The translations under genes and the position numbers were made by a program. A stretch of 64,000 nt of DNA from assembly GCA_037013685.1 (NCBI GenBank), contig CM072890.1:310001-374000 (forward strand). The letters are read 5' to 3'. The notes under the pieces were generated by a model. The model was not told the origin of the DNA, did not search any database, and was given only the letters and a program-made list of their open reading frames with translations. This DNA comes from Acridotheres tristis (Eukaryota; Chordata; Aves; Passeriformes; Sturnidae). Of this stretch, positions 51,553 through 63,376 are shown in pieces (the stretch's first letter is position 1; the number at the start of each line of letters is the position of its first letter).

Positions 51553-53420
51553 GGAACCAGAGCAGGCTGCACGTGGATGGACACCTCTGCATTGTGTAGC
51601 TCAGGAGCTCTACAGGACAATTGCCCATGATTAACACAGTAGCTGGAAACTGCAGATATTTTTCCTAAATCCAAAAGGAACAACTATGCTTAAAAAGCTG
51701 TCATATTTTAAAAATTGTTTCCTGGGTTCTTGCCACAGGAATGGACTTTCTTACCCACAGACAGAATTAGACAATTCTGCCTTAATGCAATACAACTGAA
51801 GGGAGATTTTCATTTTCTTGTTCTTCTGAGAAGTCTCCGAGGAAGAAACTGACTGCTCAGTGTCTTCTTGGTGTGTCAATTCAGTGTAAAGAAATGGTCT
51901 GAGCAGGTGGTTTTTGTTATTTTATCTTTACACCGTGGTGTGTTGCACCTTCCACTGTGCTTGTGGGCTCCCAGCAGCTCAGAAAATCGTTTGTGTCACA
52001 GAGAAATGCCAGTGAACATGACTAGATGCCTACACACCTTTTCAGCAGAAGATTAGGATAAAATTTAAAAAGAGCAATATAATTTAGAAGGCTGGCAGAA
52101 GGGGAAAATGAGGCCCTTTTGAAGTAGCTTTGTGTTGATTGAACTGTGGAAGGAGCATATTTTTCATGGACTGTGCTGTGTGCCAGACATCAGTTTGTTA
52201 TAGATTTACAGGGGTGCAGATATGCAGGAATTATCACTAGCTTGCAAACCAAACCTGGAGTTTCTCAAGTTATTCATTGGGGAAGGAAACTTCTAAGAGC
52301 TCTTGGAAACAATCAAAAAATTCTTCTCAAAGGGCATAAATCACTTGTGGCTGTTGAGGACAGATTGATCCAATGTAGCTCCTGTGTTTCCATCTGCCTT
52401 GGAAAAGGAAGACATCAGAATCTAAGCAGAAAGATTTTACAAGTTCAAGGCTGACAGGCAGCCCGGGATGCTCCTGACGATTTCAGCTTGGTTCTCACTT
52501 CTGCCTTGCAGCCCAGCTGAGCTGCTGCTCACAGCAGCCCCCAGTGCTGCTCCAGGTGGGGCTGGGCAGAGGATAGAGGTGTATCACTTGTTTGGTAGGA
52601 GAAAGGAGAAAGTGTAAAATGAGCTGTCCTTGGATATTATTAGCTGCTTATGTTGAGCAAAATTTTGGAAGCTATTTGTAAAACTGATTTTTTCTATACA
52701 AATACAGGGGATGCCATTAAACTGGATGTTTACCACCCACAATACTTAACATTTGCTGTGGTATTCAACATATTTCAAGTTCTAAATATAAAGAATTCTA
52801 CTGTGTAGTAAATGCACCTTTTAATGAGACCTACTGTTGCTAAACAGTGGTTTAATTTTTCAAGCAGGCTTGCCAGGGAAGAAGCCTTACAGAATTACAA
52901 AATGTTTGAGAGGAAGGCTCTTAGGGAACAGGACAGGAAGATCTTCTAATGGTGTATCAGCTTACACATGAAGGGGAAGGAATTAAGGTGATAATATGGG
53001 CTGCATGGGTTTTATCACCCTTGGTTTTACAGCAGTTATAGTTCCTGGCTGCACTTCCAAGAGTATTTGATTTTTCTGTTCAACAGATGAGAAACTTGAG
53101 CAGACTATGAAGCTGATTTTAAGTATTATAGATAAAAAAGAATAATCAAATGGGTCCTCTGCAAAATATGTAGAATTAAGATCTCTGTTGTAAAATGGTT
53201 TTTTTTAAATTCATGTGTTTGACCTCTTGCCCTTTTAATTATCTAAGTTGAGATTTATTGACTGTTCTCAATGCCACTTTCTGGATACCAAAGCTTCTCT
53301 GTTATATGCACTGAACAATTTCTCATGCTTTCTTTGACAGTCCTGTCTGAGGTTTCCATTTGTGATTTCTGCAAAATCTGTGTACCAAATAAACATGTTC
53401 TCTTGCTTCAGTAATCATTT
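51553..53420 (+). other. SERGEF: Probable SERGEF 3' untranslated region
   Basis: No conserved coding sequence follows the TAG stop. Candidate polyadenylation hexamers are ATTAAA at 52716-52721, AATAAA at 53388-53393 and AATAAA at 53555-53560. The 53388 signal is followed by T-rich and GT-containing sequence within about 60 bases, so a 3' end near 53.41 kb is my preferred guess. The end coordinate is approximate, and shorter or longer forms are possible. Confidence 0.5.
53388..53393 (+). terminator. SERGEF: Candidate polyadenylation signal of SERGEF
   Basis: Canonical AATAAA about 1.84 kb downstream of the SERGEF stop, with U-rich sequence downstream. Alternatives are 52716 (ATTAAA) and 53555 (AATAAA). 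Confidence 0.45.
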
Positions 53421-53560
53421 CCTCTACACAAGTCTGTTCCTTGGTTAATCACAGCCAGTATGTGCCTTACATGAGATTTACTGGACTGGACATGTTTTGA
53501 CTGTGGTGCTGTTGCTGCAGTTTATTGCAAAGGAGTCCAACAGATTATGTAACAAATAAA

Positions 53561-56500
53561 TGTGAATTGAATATTTGAAATAGTTTTCAATTTTTCACGC
53601 CTGTAATGCAAACACACTTTTGGAACCCAAAGAAGGATTTGGGGTGATAAGGTGAAGAAAGAAAGGAGTATGTCAGTTTGTTCCTGGTCCTGATCTGGTG
53701 TCTCATATCTGCATCTGGTCTTCATCTTTGAAAGGCAAGAACTGCATTTTTCTCTCCTTTGTTGTGCCTCTAGAGGCTGAAGACTTTGGGAAGTAATGAC
53801 TTTCCCTGATGAAGTGAGTGCTTTGTCCTCAGTCAGGGCTCCTGGGTGCTGCTCTAGTGCAGAGAGAACAGAATTCATTGTAGAAGGTGCAGGGCTGAAC
53901 GGCAACATCAGGTTGCTGCTCATTCTTTCAGAAGTGAATGCCCTGGTTTGGATGTCAGTGGCTTTGTTTGCAGAGTAAAGCACTGCACAAAATCAAACAT
54001 TTCTCTGGGAGAAAGGGAACACACAGGGAAGAGTTCCTAATCAAGTGGAAGAAGACAACTTTCCATGCTGATGTTAAGAGTTTTTGCCTGCTGCCTGTTG
54101 ATAATCCTCATGGAGAGGGTCAGTCTGTGCAAGGCAAAATGCAGACCCAGTGTGCACAGAGTTCTCGAACAGATCTTCTGTGCTAAACAAAGCAAGGAGC
54201 CTGTTACACAAGCATTCTGCATTCAGGTTCAAATGGACATGAACTGACCAAGTTTGTAATATAAAAATATTTTTAAAAGACACGGGAACAAGTTAAGGAA
54301 GTGTCTGTGCAGCTGCTCTCCCCTCCCGTTTTTGGAAGGTAAGTAAACCTGCCAGTGAGCTGAGTTCATCAGGGAGAACAAGCTGTGAACTGGTGACTTG
54401 CAGTGCAGAGAAGTTCCAGGCCTTTGGGTGGAGGGGAAGAAGGAGAGGAAAGGTGTTTGATGCCTTTGTTTGTTTGGAGTCCCTGCAAAACCTCCCCGTG
54501 CACCTGCACAAGACTCTGCTGTGCCATTGCAATGAACCTTGGTGGGACAGTGACAATGTGTGTTGTGTCTTGGGGGATTTGTTTGGGCCTCTGGGTGGTC
54601 TCTGATGTTCTTTGGTGTGACATTCTGAGTCACTGGATGCTTTTGTGCTCAGCCCTGTGTTTGAAGTGTGTCCATTTGAAAGGTGAAGATGGTTTGCCCA
54701 GTCACAAATTACACTTCTCTGCATGCTGGCAGTCCCCTCAGTGTCCTGCCATCTGCTGTCACCACAAAGGTCACTTCCAAATGAGTGGCTGGAGCTTTTG
54801 CTCAGCTGCATGTTTTGAGCACAGGGAAATTGTGGGGAGGATGGGAGAAGGTGATTTGATTTTGCTTTTTATGGCATGTTTTGAGTTGTGACACTTGGAG
54901 ATGGGGATGGACAAGTGATGAATGAGATCAGTTTGAGAGAAAGGTGACCATGGAAAAATATTTAAATGAATGGCAATAGAGAGCCTGATCGAGTCAGCTG
55001 AAACAGGGAAAAGGAGGGGGAGGACTGAGCCTGAGGACTGAATAATCTCACAGCAAAGCAGCATTGCAGCCTGCCAGAGTGGTGGGAGTGAGATGAGAGA
55101 CAAACTATTCTGTTTCAGGGATGTTATTGTTCTCCCTCTTCCACTGTTTATTTATAATAATGTGAGTTGTTGACCTGCAATGTTTGGGTTTTTTCTCCTT
55201 CATAGCACATCTTGAAATTTCCAGTTCTCAGCCAAAACAGCAACATCTGTCCTTGCAGACTTAGAAATATTTTGGTCAGGCCTCTGATCTAGTCCAGCAT
55301 TTAACCAAATACTTACTATTTTTTCCATTTGATTTCATGAACTCTGGATCTGATTTAAACGAGACTTAAGTAATTTTGGGACTCCCATTTCCTTTTTCTC
55401 TGTGTTAGAAATCAAGACGATGACAGATCTTGGTCACTGAGCAATTTTGGTATTTTTATGGTGCATGGTAAGTCTTGGGATTTTTCTTTTAGCTAGGTAT
55501 TTTCTTGAAAAGGACTTCAGAATTTTTAATCTGTATTTGAGTCCTGCTTATGCCGTTTGGTACTAGCTGAAAATTCCAAAGGCTTGGAATGGATACAGCC
55601 TGGGGGAGAGAATCATCTCGTGTTGTTTTGATTGTGGTTCACAATGTGCACAATAGGAAAGTGGTGCTTACATGGAATTTGCTGACAACTCCAGCTGACA
55701 CAAAAATAATTGGCCACTCTAACTTTTTACATATCAATGTCTTGATACATGTGCAAAAAAGAGGCAGTACATGCTTTGTTCTTTTCCTTTAGCTTTTGTG
55801 CTGTTCTTATTTCCCAGTAAATGCTGATCTCACATGTTTTACTCTATGGCAGAAAGAAAAATAGCCTTGAATTTAAATGCTTTGCTTTTGTGGAAATGGC
55901 CTTCTGCTGGGTGACTGGAACTGAAGATGTAGGTCTGTACCATAAGTGCCTTTGAAGTTAATTTGGAGAACTGCATGTGTAAAGCCATTGTTATTTTGTA
56001 ACCCGTTTAAATGTTAAAGGACTGAACCAGGCACATTCCTGAGCTCTTTGTGCATTCCATTCAGGTTCATCATCAGTTGTCTCAGCATTCACCTGTTTTT
56101 AATGCAGCAGCAGTTTTTACTCATCAGTGCCTCTGTAAAACATCGAAATAGAGTATGTGACTGAAAATATTCAGCAGTGAAAATAGTTTCTGTATTTGAA
56201 TCATGGCCTGGATGAACCACGTGTTTCCTTGTGGGAGAGTGAGGAAGCATAAATTTAGAGTATTGGGAGAACACATTCTTCAGCTTGATTGGAAACAAGA
56301 ACAACAAAGTAGTTATTCCTGAATAAAAGCTGCCTGAAGGATGGGAAAATTCAGGGGTGACATTTACTTTGCACAATTTTCTCTGGCATTTTTATTTTGT
56401 GACGTGTTGGATTTTGTCCCATTTCCAGATGTAATTCCAATTCCCAGGTTGGCTGGCCTCTCCCTCAGTTCCTCCCCACCTTCCTCATCTGTTTCCAGGC

Positions 56501-57104
56501 TGCTTTGCCTGTAGCCACTCTGCAGTCTGGGGGGGAATTCTGTCTTCGGGTCTTGGATCCAGACTTTGTAAGTGGAGTTCCAGAATTTCAATTCAATATT
56601 GTTCCAGTGCCCCGTGGTCACCACAGTTATTTAAGTGCCTATGCACACTTTGCTAGCAGACTGAGTTTTTATCCTTTTTTTTTTTGCATTTAGCAGTGAG
56701 GCCAGGAATTGGGAGATTTTTAATGTTCTGACATGACTTTAGTTTTTGGCTGCAAATGTCAAGGGAGTTTAGCTTTTGTTTTGTTTTTACTGATTTGAAT
56801 GCATGAAGACATGTGGTACCTAAATTAGGGCAGCAGAGGAGTTGCCAATCAGTAATGAAAATGCTCTGTCATTTTAACTGTGTGGGTGCTTAATCATTTT
56901 CCATAATAATCCTCTGCTTTTAAGTACAAAAGAAAAGGGATTCCTACAGGGGCATTGTGTTCTTCTGCAGACAAGGAAATGTGGCATCTTTTAAATAATG
57001 AAGACACTTCTCTCCTCTGGTGCTTTAATTCTGAGTAGATAGATTACAATAACTATTCCTTCTTAAATATGGCTTTTCCTCTTTGGCCATCAGGACACTT
57101 TAAA
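53561..57104. other. SERGEF-KCNC1 intergenic gap, left part
   Basis: No exon, RNA gene or transposon recognised. ORFs reach 172 codons on the - strand at 54293-54811 without domains. Confidence 0.5.
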
Positions 57105-57247
57105 AAGAAGATAATGTCACAGAAAAAGAAGCTGAGGCACAAAAACTTAAATTGGCCCAACCAAGGTAACCCAGCATGTCCACAGGGGAGTGAAGAATAA
57201 AATTCCCATTTCCTGAGTCCCAGGCCAAGGCTCTACCTCGTAGGCTG
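57105..57247 (-). mobile_element. MIR-like SINE relic
   Basis: Read on +, the order of blocks is AGAAGCTGAGGCACAAAAAC, TTAAATTGGCCCAACCAAGG, TAACCCAGCATG, and TTCCTGAGTCCCAGGCCAAG followed by GCTCTACC. This is the reverse complement of the MIR layout: GAAACTGAGGCACAGAGAGG, GGTTAAGT..TTGCCCAAGG, TCACACAGC, and a CTGACTCC..GCTCT region. The tRNA-derived end lies at the right, so the element is on the - strand. MIR relics are ancient and rare in birds. Confidence 0.65.
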
Positions 57248-60069
57248 GTGGTTCTTGATGATTATTTTGGGTAAATCTCACTGCCACCCTTTCCCTCTCT
57301 TCTTTCCCACTCACAGCTGATTGCTGTTTCCATTGCTCCTGCTTGCATAACCCATTTTCCAAACTCCTCCTGTGCCCTTCTCCTTTCCCACCTCCTGAGC
57401 TGCTGCTGCCTTTTCTGCAGTCACCCACTTGCAGTGACATCCCAGCACTCTGTGCCATCCCTGCTGAGCCCCTGCAGGCACCTCAGAGGGACAGCTCACT
57501 AACACAAATGCAACATTCTGCCTTTTGCTGCCCAAGGAATCTCTGGCTTGGGCAGCAGGAGAAACGAGAGAAACCTTAGAGCACGTGCTTTTAATTTTTG
57601 GTACCTGGAGATGTTTGGACCTATGCACTTGCATGAAGTTTTTTAGATGTTCAGGTGAATGCTGAGAGCTGAAAACCTGGTTTTGGCAGGCTGAGACAGG
57701 GAAGGTATCTTGTTACAGCATTTGCTTTGTCAGATAAAGAAAGTCAGGAGATGCAGTTCTGGAGCTGTTTTTTAACATTCAGGTCAATTTGAATTCAAAT
57801 ATTGTTCTTGATTGCAAATGAACATTTGTATTTCCCTAGGAGAAGAGTTGGGCACTTAGAGTCCTAGATGAATGGGAGTCCTGAGCAGACAGGTATTTTA
57901 TGCCCAAACTCAGGTGAGTGAGTGACTTAAACGTGGCCTGCATAATCTAAGCATGTTTTCATGACGTGAAGGCAGTTTGTGTGCGAGCTCAGAGGTCAGT
58001 TCCTTCCAGGAAATATATGGAAAGCAGAGAATTAGGCTGCCTTGTTTTGAAATTATGAAAGGGATATGCAAAGTGGCAGGGTAATATCTTCAGGATATCT
58101 TTTTTGTATGCAGCTCTGTGCTCAGTTCCTTTTTGAATGCTCTTGCCTTAGCCCTGCTTGCTTTCTGCTGTGTTTCAGTTGGCTCATTTGTCCTAGCAGA
58201 CATTTGTTTCAGTGATGTATTTTCTTTTTGGCCCTGAAACTTTAAGGAGAGAGGAGGCAATTTACATGAAAAATCACTTTATCCAGATTAATGACTGCTG
58301 TGCTTGACTGTTATCACAGCGGTTTTAGCTACGGTTTCTTTTTTTTTTTTTTATGGAGTGAGAAAGCAGAAACCTCTTCTCAGAAATTTCTTCTGTCTGA
58401 AATTGCAATTGTGGAAACGTATCAGGCTGGTCCAGAGAAAATCAGTCCCTTCCTGCAGTCAGAGGAAAAGCTGTGTGTGTGGAAGGTGTGGTTGAGCTGT
58501 GCTTTAAGGGTTAGCAAGTAATAATCCACTAATTGCCACTGGGTTCAGATGAAGGGCCAGCTCTGGCTTTTCGAGCTGGGAGCTCACTGCTGAAAGCTGA
58601 GTTTACAGAGGAGGAAACACAGATGTTCATTTCCAGCAGGGAACAGGCAGAATGTGACTGAACTGCAAAACCAACTGCTGCTCTTACTTGCCATGGTGTG
58701 AACTCAGAGTTGCTGGTGGCATCACTGCAGCCTGAAGTCAGAATCTACCCACGTGTATAGTTTGAATGCTTTAATAAAGATATGTAGCTCCTGCAGGGAG
58801 AGGAGGCAGGCTTGAAGGAATTAATGTTTTAATCATAATGCCTGAGCAAAAGCTCCTTAACTGCAAGGCAGCTGGGAGGATGTGGTAAATGTCGTGTAGG
58901 ATTCAATGCAGCAGCTTCTGAGATTTTCCATTCTCTTGTTTTCCTCTCTCCTTTGTGTTGTCAGAGCTGCCAGTGCTGTGCAAGGGGTACCCTGGGGTCC
59001 AACAGGTCTCAAGGTTTAGAGCTTCTCCTGAAGGATGGGAAGCGTGGTTCTGTTTCTGAAGGGTTTGTACAAGGGTGAGCTCAAATCAGAATGGGCAGGG
59101 AGGGGAACCTAAATGAAAATGAGAGTGGGGAATGTAAAAAAGTAGCACAGAAAGAGTTTTACCCAGCCTGTTCTCTAAGGATCAGATATATGCAAAGTGC
59201 AGTGGAAGGTGAAGACCTACATGGGATTTCCAGGGCTGAATTGTTGGTATTCCTTATGGTAATGGAGAATTAGCACTGGGCCCTTGAGTCAGTGTTAAAT
59301 AAAAAATGGGGCAGATAAATCTATTCCTGGATTCTTAATACATTGTAAGAGGAAAAGTTGTTCATTAAGCAAATCCTGGATGAATCTGGATGTTAACTCT
59401 GGAGGTAAGAAATTTATCTTCTGAGAATGACAGCATAGAAACAGTGTGAGAAAAATAGTTCTTGGGAGAAACTAAAGCAGAAATCAAGTACATAATGCTG
59501 TATCAAGGACAATTATGTACAGATTATGTACAAATTCAGATTATCAGCCTTTCCTCTATTCCTAAAACACAGCTTGAGGTCTTCCTTGTTTTTCTTTTGG
59601 AGTAGAGTTTTGTGACGACAAGGTCCAGCTGCAGTTGGGGATTTTTTGTGTATAATTTAGCACTTACCAGAGCCATGAGTTTTCTTCTGGGTTTTTTTGT
59701 GTTTAATCTCTACTTCCTCCAGAATGCAGGGACACTATTCCTTTACATTTCCATTCCCATCAGCAGATGCTGTAGCCAGTCTAGAAGGCTGCCAGCTCTT
59801 GTGCAGCTCCTCACGTGAGGATAAAGGTGTGTATCCTTCCTTTACAGAAGTACTTTACCAAAAGTGCTCAGGCAGCCAGAATGCTGTTGGCACGTAGTCC
59901 ATGGCTGCCATTTGTAGCATCTAAAAGGAAATTTAATCCCATCGTGTTTCTCAGCTCTTACTGGTGCATGTTTTGTGTGACTCGGACACCTGGATTTCTT
60001 TCAGTTTCGTGTTTTTGAAGAACAAGTGAAGGACGGGGCCCAAAGAAGTAAAAAAAACTGAATTCATTT
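57248..60069. other. SERGEF-KCNC1 intergenic gap, right part
   Basis: No exon, RNA gene or transposon recognised. T14 at about 58339-58352. A short direct repeat ATTATGTACA occurs twice near 59512-59533. Confidence 0.5.
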
Positions 60070-60090
60070 AATCAGCTAAAAAGACAAACA

Positions 60091-60410
60091 TTTATTATTG
60101 TTGAGGAGGGAAAAGGAAGATACCTAGATCATTATAGGGGTTTTTAATCTTCCCTTGTAAAATTACTAATGGTGTGAATTCTTTAGACATCGGTTGTATC
60201 AAGTGTTTGCAGGCTTCATTTATTATCTACTAACCAAAATTAGCATTGTAGAACCAAAGCAATACCAAGCTTTTCTCCTACATTTCTGTTGAGAACACTG
60301 TATTTATTCAAGGTTTTAGAAGCAAGTCTCTGGAAACCCCTGATTGCTTCAGAAAAGGATTCCCCTTTACACTATACAGCAGGCACTGAAACCATGATAC
60401 AAAATTTATT
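60091..60410 (-). terminator. Cluster of four - strand polyadenylation signals
   Basis: TTTATT on the + strand (AATAAA on -) occurs at 60091-60096, 60219-60224, 60303-60308 and 60405-60410. Such spacing suits alternative 3' ends of a - strand transcript. The most distal, at 60091, is followed on the - strand by a U-rich stretch (the run of A near 60049-60057 on +). This is the expected tail of KCNC1. Confidence 0.5.
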
Positions 60411-60996
60411 TTCATGCTAGAATTGTTTTGCATAACATTGTGCATGCATTTTACTCAGTACTAAATTGCATACAATGCTGTTGTCTTGTTTCTTAAACTT
60501 TGAGACCATTTATACTTGAGTATTTTCCTGATTTTGTACTATAAGTCCCAGTTTTAAAATAACACCTCTTTTGTTTAAAATTCATACTGATTACTTAATA
60601 TGAACAATTTATGAAGGGTCTTTACGTTGGATCTATACATCAATAAAATACAACATAACCAGAGCTGGGAAATTAGCCAGCTGTTACTGTCAGGTCCGAA
60701 GGAAGGTCCCATGTGTCACAAGCATGCCAACAAAAACAGACAGGAAAAAGTTTTTCTTATTTTTATACACTTCTAGTTGGAGTAAAAGTTCTTGTTTCCA
60801 TGTTGGTGTGATGAACTGTGAAGGCGTGGTCAATATGACCGATGACTGCCTGATTGCACTTTTTAAAACCATTACTCTGTATCTTGTATACAAAAAGAAG
60901 CGATCCATAGCAAAGAAATGTACAGTTTTATCATGTTTTACATTTTGGCTACAACAATGTATGTAAAAGTAAAGAGCTTTGAAAGAAAATATATAA

Positions 60997-61101
60997 CTTT
61001 GCCTTTTTTTTCTTTTTTTTTTTTTCCCTTAATCATACATTTGCAGTGTTTCTTGTGTGTGTGTTGTTTTGTTGTTTTGTTGTTGGTTTTTTTTTTTTTT
61101 C
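60997..61101. repeat. Poly-T and T/G-rich tract (A-rich in - strand RNA)
   Basis: Runs of T interrupted by single C at about 61003-61027, then a TGTGTG and TTGTTTTG stretch, then 14 T ending near 61100. In the presumed KCNC1 transcript this would be an A-rich and AC-rich segment. Confidence 0.85.
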
Positions 61102-62687
61102 CATTTTCATTTTTGTCTTCATGCAAGTCATGCTATGGAAAAAAAAATAGATTTAAAAAAAAAAATCTTCTACAGTTTTGTTACATTTTGGCCGTAGAAA
61201 AAGCCTGCATCTCTAGTACAACTCCAGAACCACGAAGAATCATCCATAAAACCTGCATGGAGCGAGTTAACTGTGTCCAAATGAGAAGGTCTTCTATGCC
61301 TGCACAGTTCCACAGAGATGTTTATTAGCCATCAATGTTCATCTCCATCTTGCCTTGTCAGGTCACTCTGACTGCCTCTGTTGGCATATATTTAGCAATG
61401 ACTGGACTTTCTTTGCAAAGATCTGCATGTAAAGAATACAATCAGTACTTGAGCTTCTTCCCTGCGCTTTTCACATCAAGCTCGGCATCTTAGTGTTAAA
61501 GGAAGGAGGAAAAGGTGAAATAGCTACATGCAGAGGCAGCCATATTCTTCTTCAACAGGTTTTGGTTTTTTTTTTTTTCCCATGCAGTCAGCCAGACTGA
61601 GACCTCTCTACAGTGTGTCTGAGTATTGCTTTCAGCTTAAAATAGGTGCCCATGCAAAGTTTCATCCTACTGTGCTTGTTTGCTCAAACTCCTGCAGGGT
61701 TCCTATGGCTCAAAAATATCCTGAGAAAAGCAAAATCTTCCATCGTTGGCACGTTTCAGCATCGACTAAACGCCTAACCCATTCCAAACAGAGCCAGTCC
61801 ATCCACCATTAGCCACAGAAAGCATATGCTAGCAGGATGCACCAGGAGGGAAACCAGGGTGCATCTACCCTTCATCCTCTATCTGCCACCATGCAGCACG
61901 GATGGCCCCAGAACCAGAGCAATGCCTGCCTGTTGTCAGCTGAGTGCTCTTTGGCAGTGGTGTCACCTAAGCAAGGGGTGCCACTGCCAGACATTGCATC
62001 TTCACCTTAGTCACCTGGGCTATATGCAACATGGCATAGGCTAATTAGAGTAAAGCTTTTTAGACCATTCTCTGCTACTGATCCATGCTACAAAATAGAT
62101 GGGATGGGAGACCAAGAACGTCTCACTGGGCTAGGAGAGCTGTAGGGCGCAGACACTGAGGATAATCCTATCGCTTTTCCACTTATGCCAGCTATGCTGT
62201 TAAGGCTCCGTGACATTTCGTAACCTTCATTTAAAAGAAAAATGCAGAGTACAGCATTGGATCAATGACAGAATGGACTAAGAATGAGGTCAACATTGTA
62301 GCCAGTTCAATAGCATCTGCATGCACGGACATGCCGAGAGTAGTATCGCTTGCAACATGACTCAGAAGGCCGTTGAAATACAGAAAAAGTTTAAAATATA
62401 TACATGTTCTTAAAAATATCATCATTTCTCAAGGTGGTCAGGCTATGTAATTGATCCTACAGGCAGCAACATGGTTGTACCCTAAAAAAGAGAAGAGTCA
62501 GTGGGAGGGATTTTCTATGTCTCCGTCATACACTCACACATACCTCTCCCTTCCACTTCATGCATTGTGACCACAGGCAAAATTAAGGTTTGTGGTATCT
62601 TTGTGGGGCAGGAGGAGGGACAAGGCAGCAAAATCCATAGAATTAAATGTGTTGCTATAGAGATACTACTCCTTTGTTCTCAGCATT

Positions 62688-62741
62688 AAAAAAAAAAAAA
62701 AAAGAAAGAAAAAGAAAAAAAGAAAAAGAAAGAAAACAAAA
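62688..62741. repeat. Poly-A / GAAA-type low-complexity tract
   Basis: Sixteen or so A residues followed by irregular GAAA and GAAAAA units, almost all purine. On the - strand it is a polypyrimidine run. Confidence 0.9.
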
Positions 62742-63356
62742 TTGCATGCGTTCATTTTCCCTCCCTCCCTCCCCCCTTTCTTTTTCAGGCATGCACATAA
62801 ACAGCTCAGCAAGTGTACAGAGAGTTGCACAAACTATGGATGAAATTCTGTTGGAACAACAATTAAGATGCTCTCAACATGTTTCAAACAGGCCAACAAT
62901 ATGCTGACGTATATTACTCTTTAGCCAACCAGCCTCTGTTTCATTCAGGAACGAGAGGAGGTTGCAGTGCATCGTGAAAACCAAACATTCCCCATCCCAA
63001 AGGATGTGCCATTTGGAGAGTTCCCCTGATCCACTGGAACCACCTGAACTCGCCCAGGCTGAATGAACACGGCCAATGCTCATCCAATACAGAATCAAGT
63101 AAAGTGCTTTGCTACAAAGGTAAATTTCAGAGGATATACTTTCATATGAAAGTCTTGTGGTCCTACTATATCTCTGTTGATGATAAGCTTTAGACTTATA
63201 AATACATACACTATCTATAACTGGCATTTACTGTAACTATTGCCCATCATACAATGGCACATGGGAATTCTACACTCCATACTCAGTGTATGGTTATGTC
63301 ATACAATCTTTGCAGGTTTAAAATATTGACTCTATCTTATACTATATACAGTACAC

Positions 63357-63376
63357 CAGTGGTGTATACACCACTG
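63357..63376. repeat. 20-bp perfect palindrome
   Basis: CAGTGGTGTATACACCACTG is identical to its own reverse complement. Each half is CAGTGGTGTA. It lies in the presumed KCNC1 3'UTR. The bases immediately outside (C on the left, A on the right) do not pair. Confidence 0.95.

Noticed and set aside
59612..59660. Short + strand VQLQLG peptide resembling GQLG
   Set aside because: Lies downstream of the SERGEF stop and is followed by a stop; chance resemblance.
62874..63227. 117-codon - strand ORF in the presumed KCNC1 region
   Set aside because: Shows no potassium-channel motif and no splice acceptor context; treated as 3'UTR.
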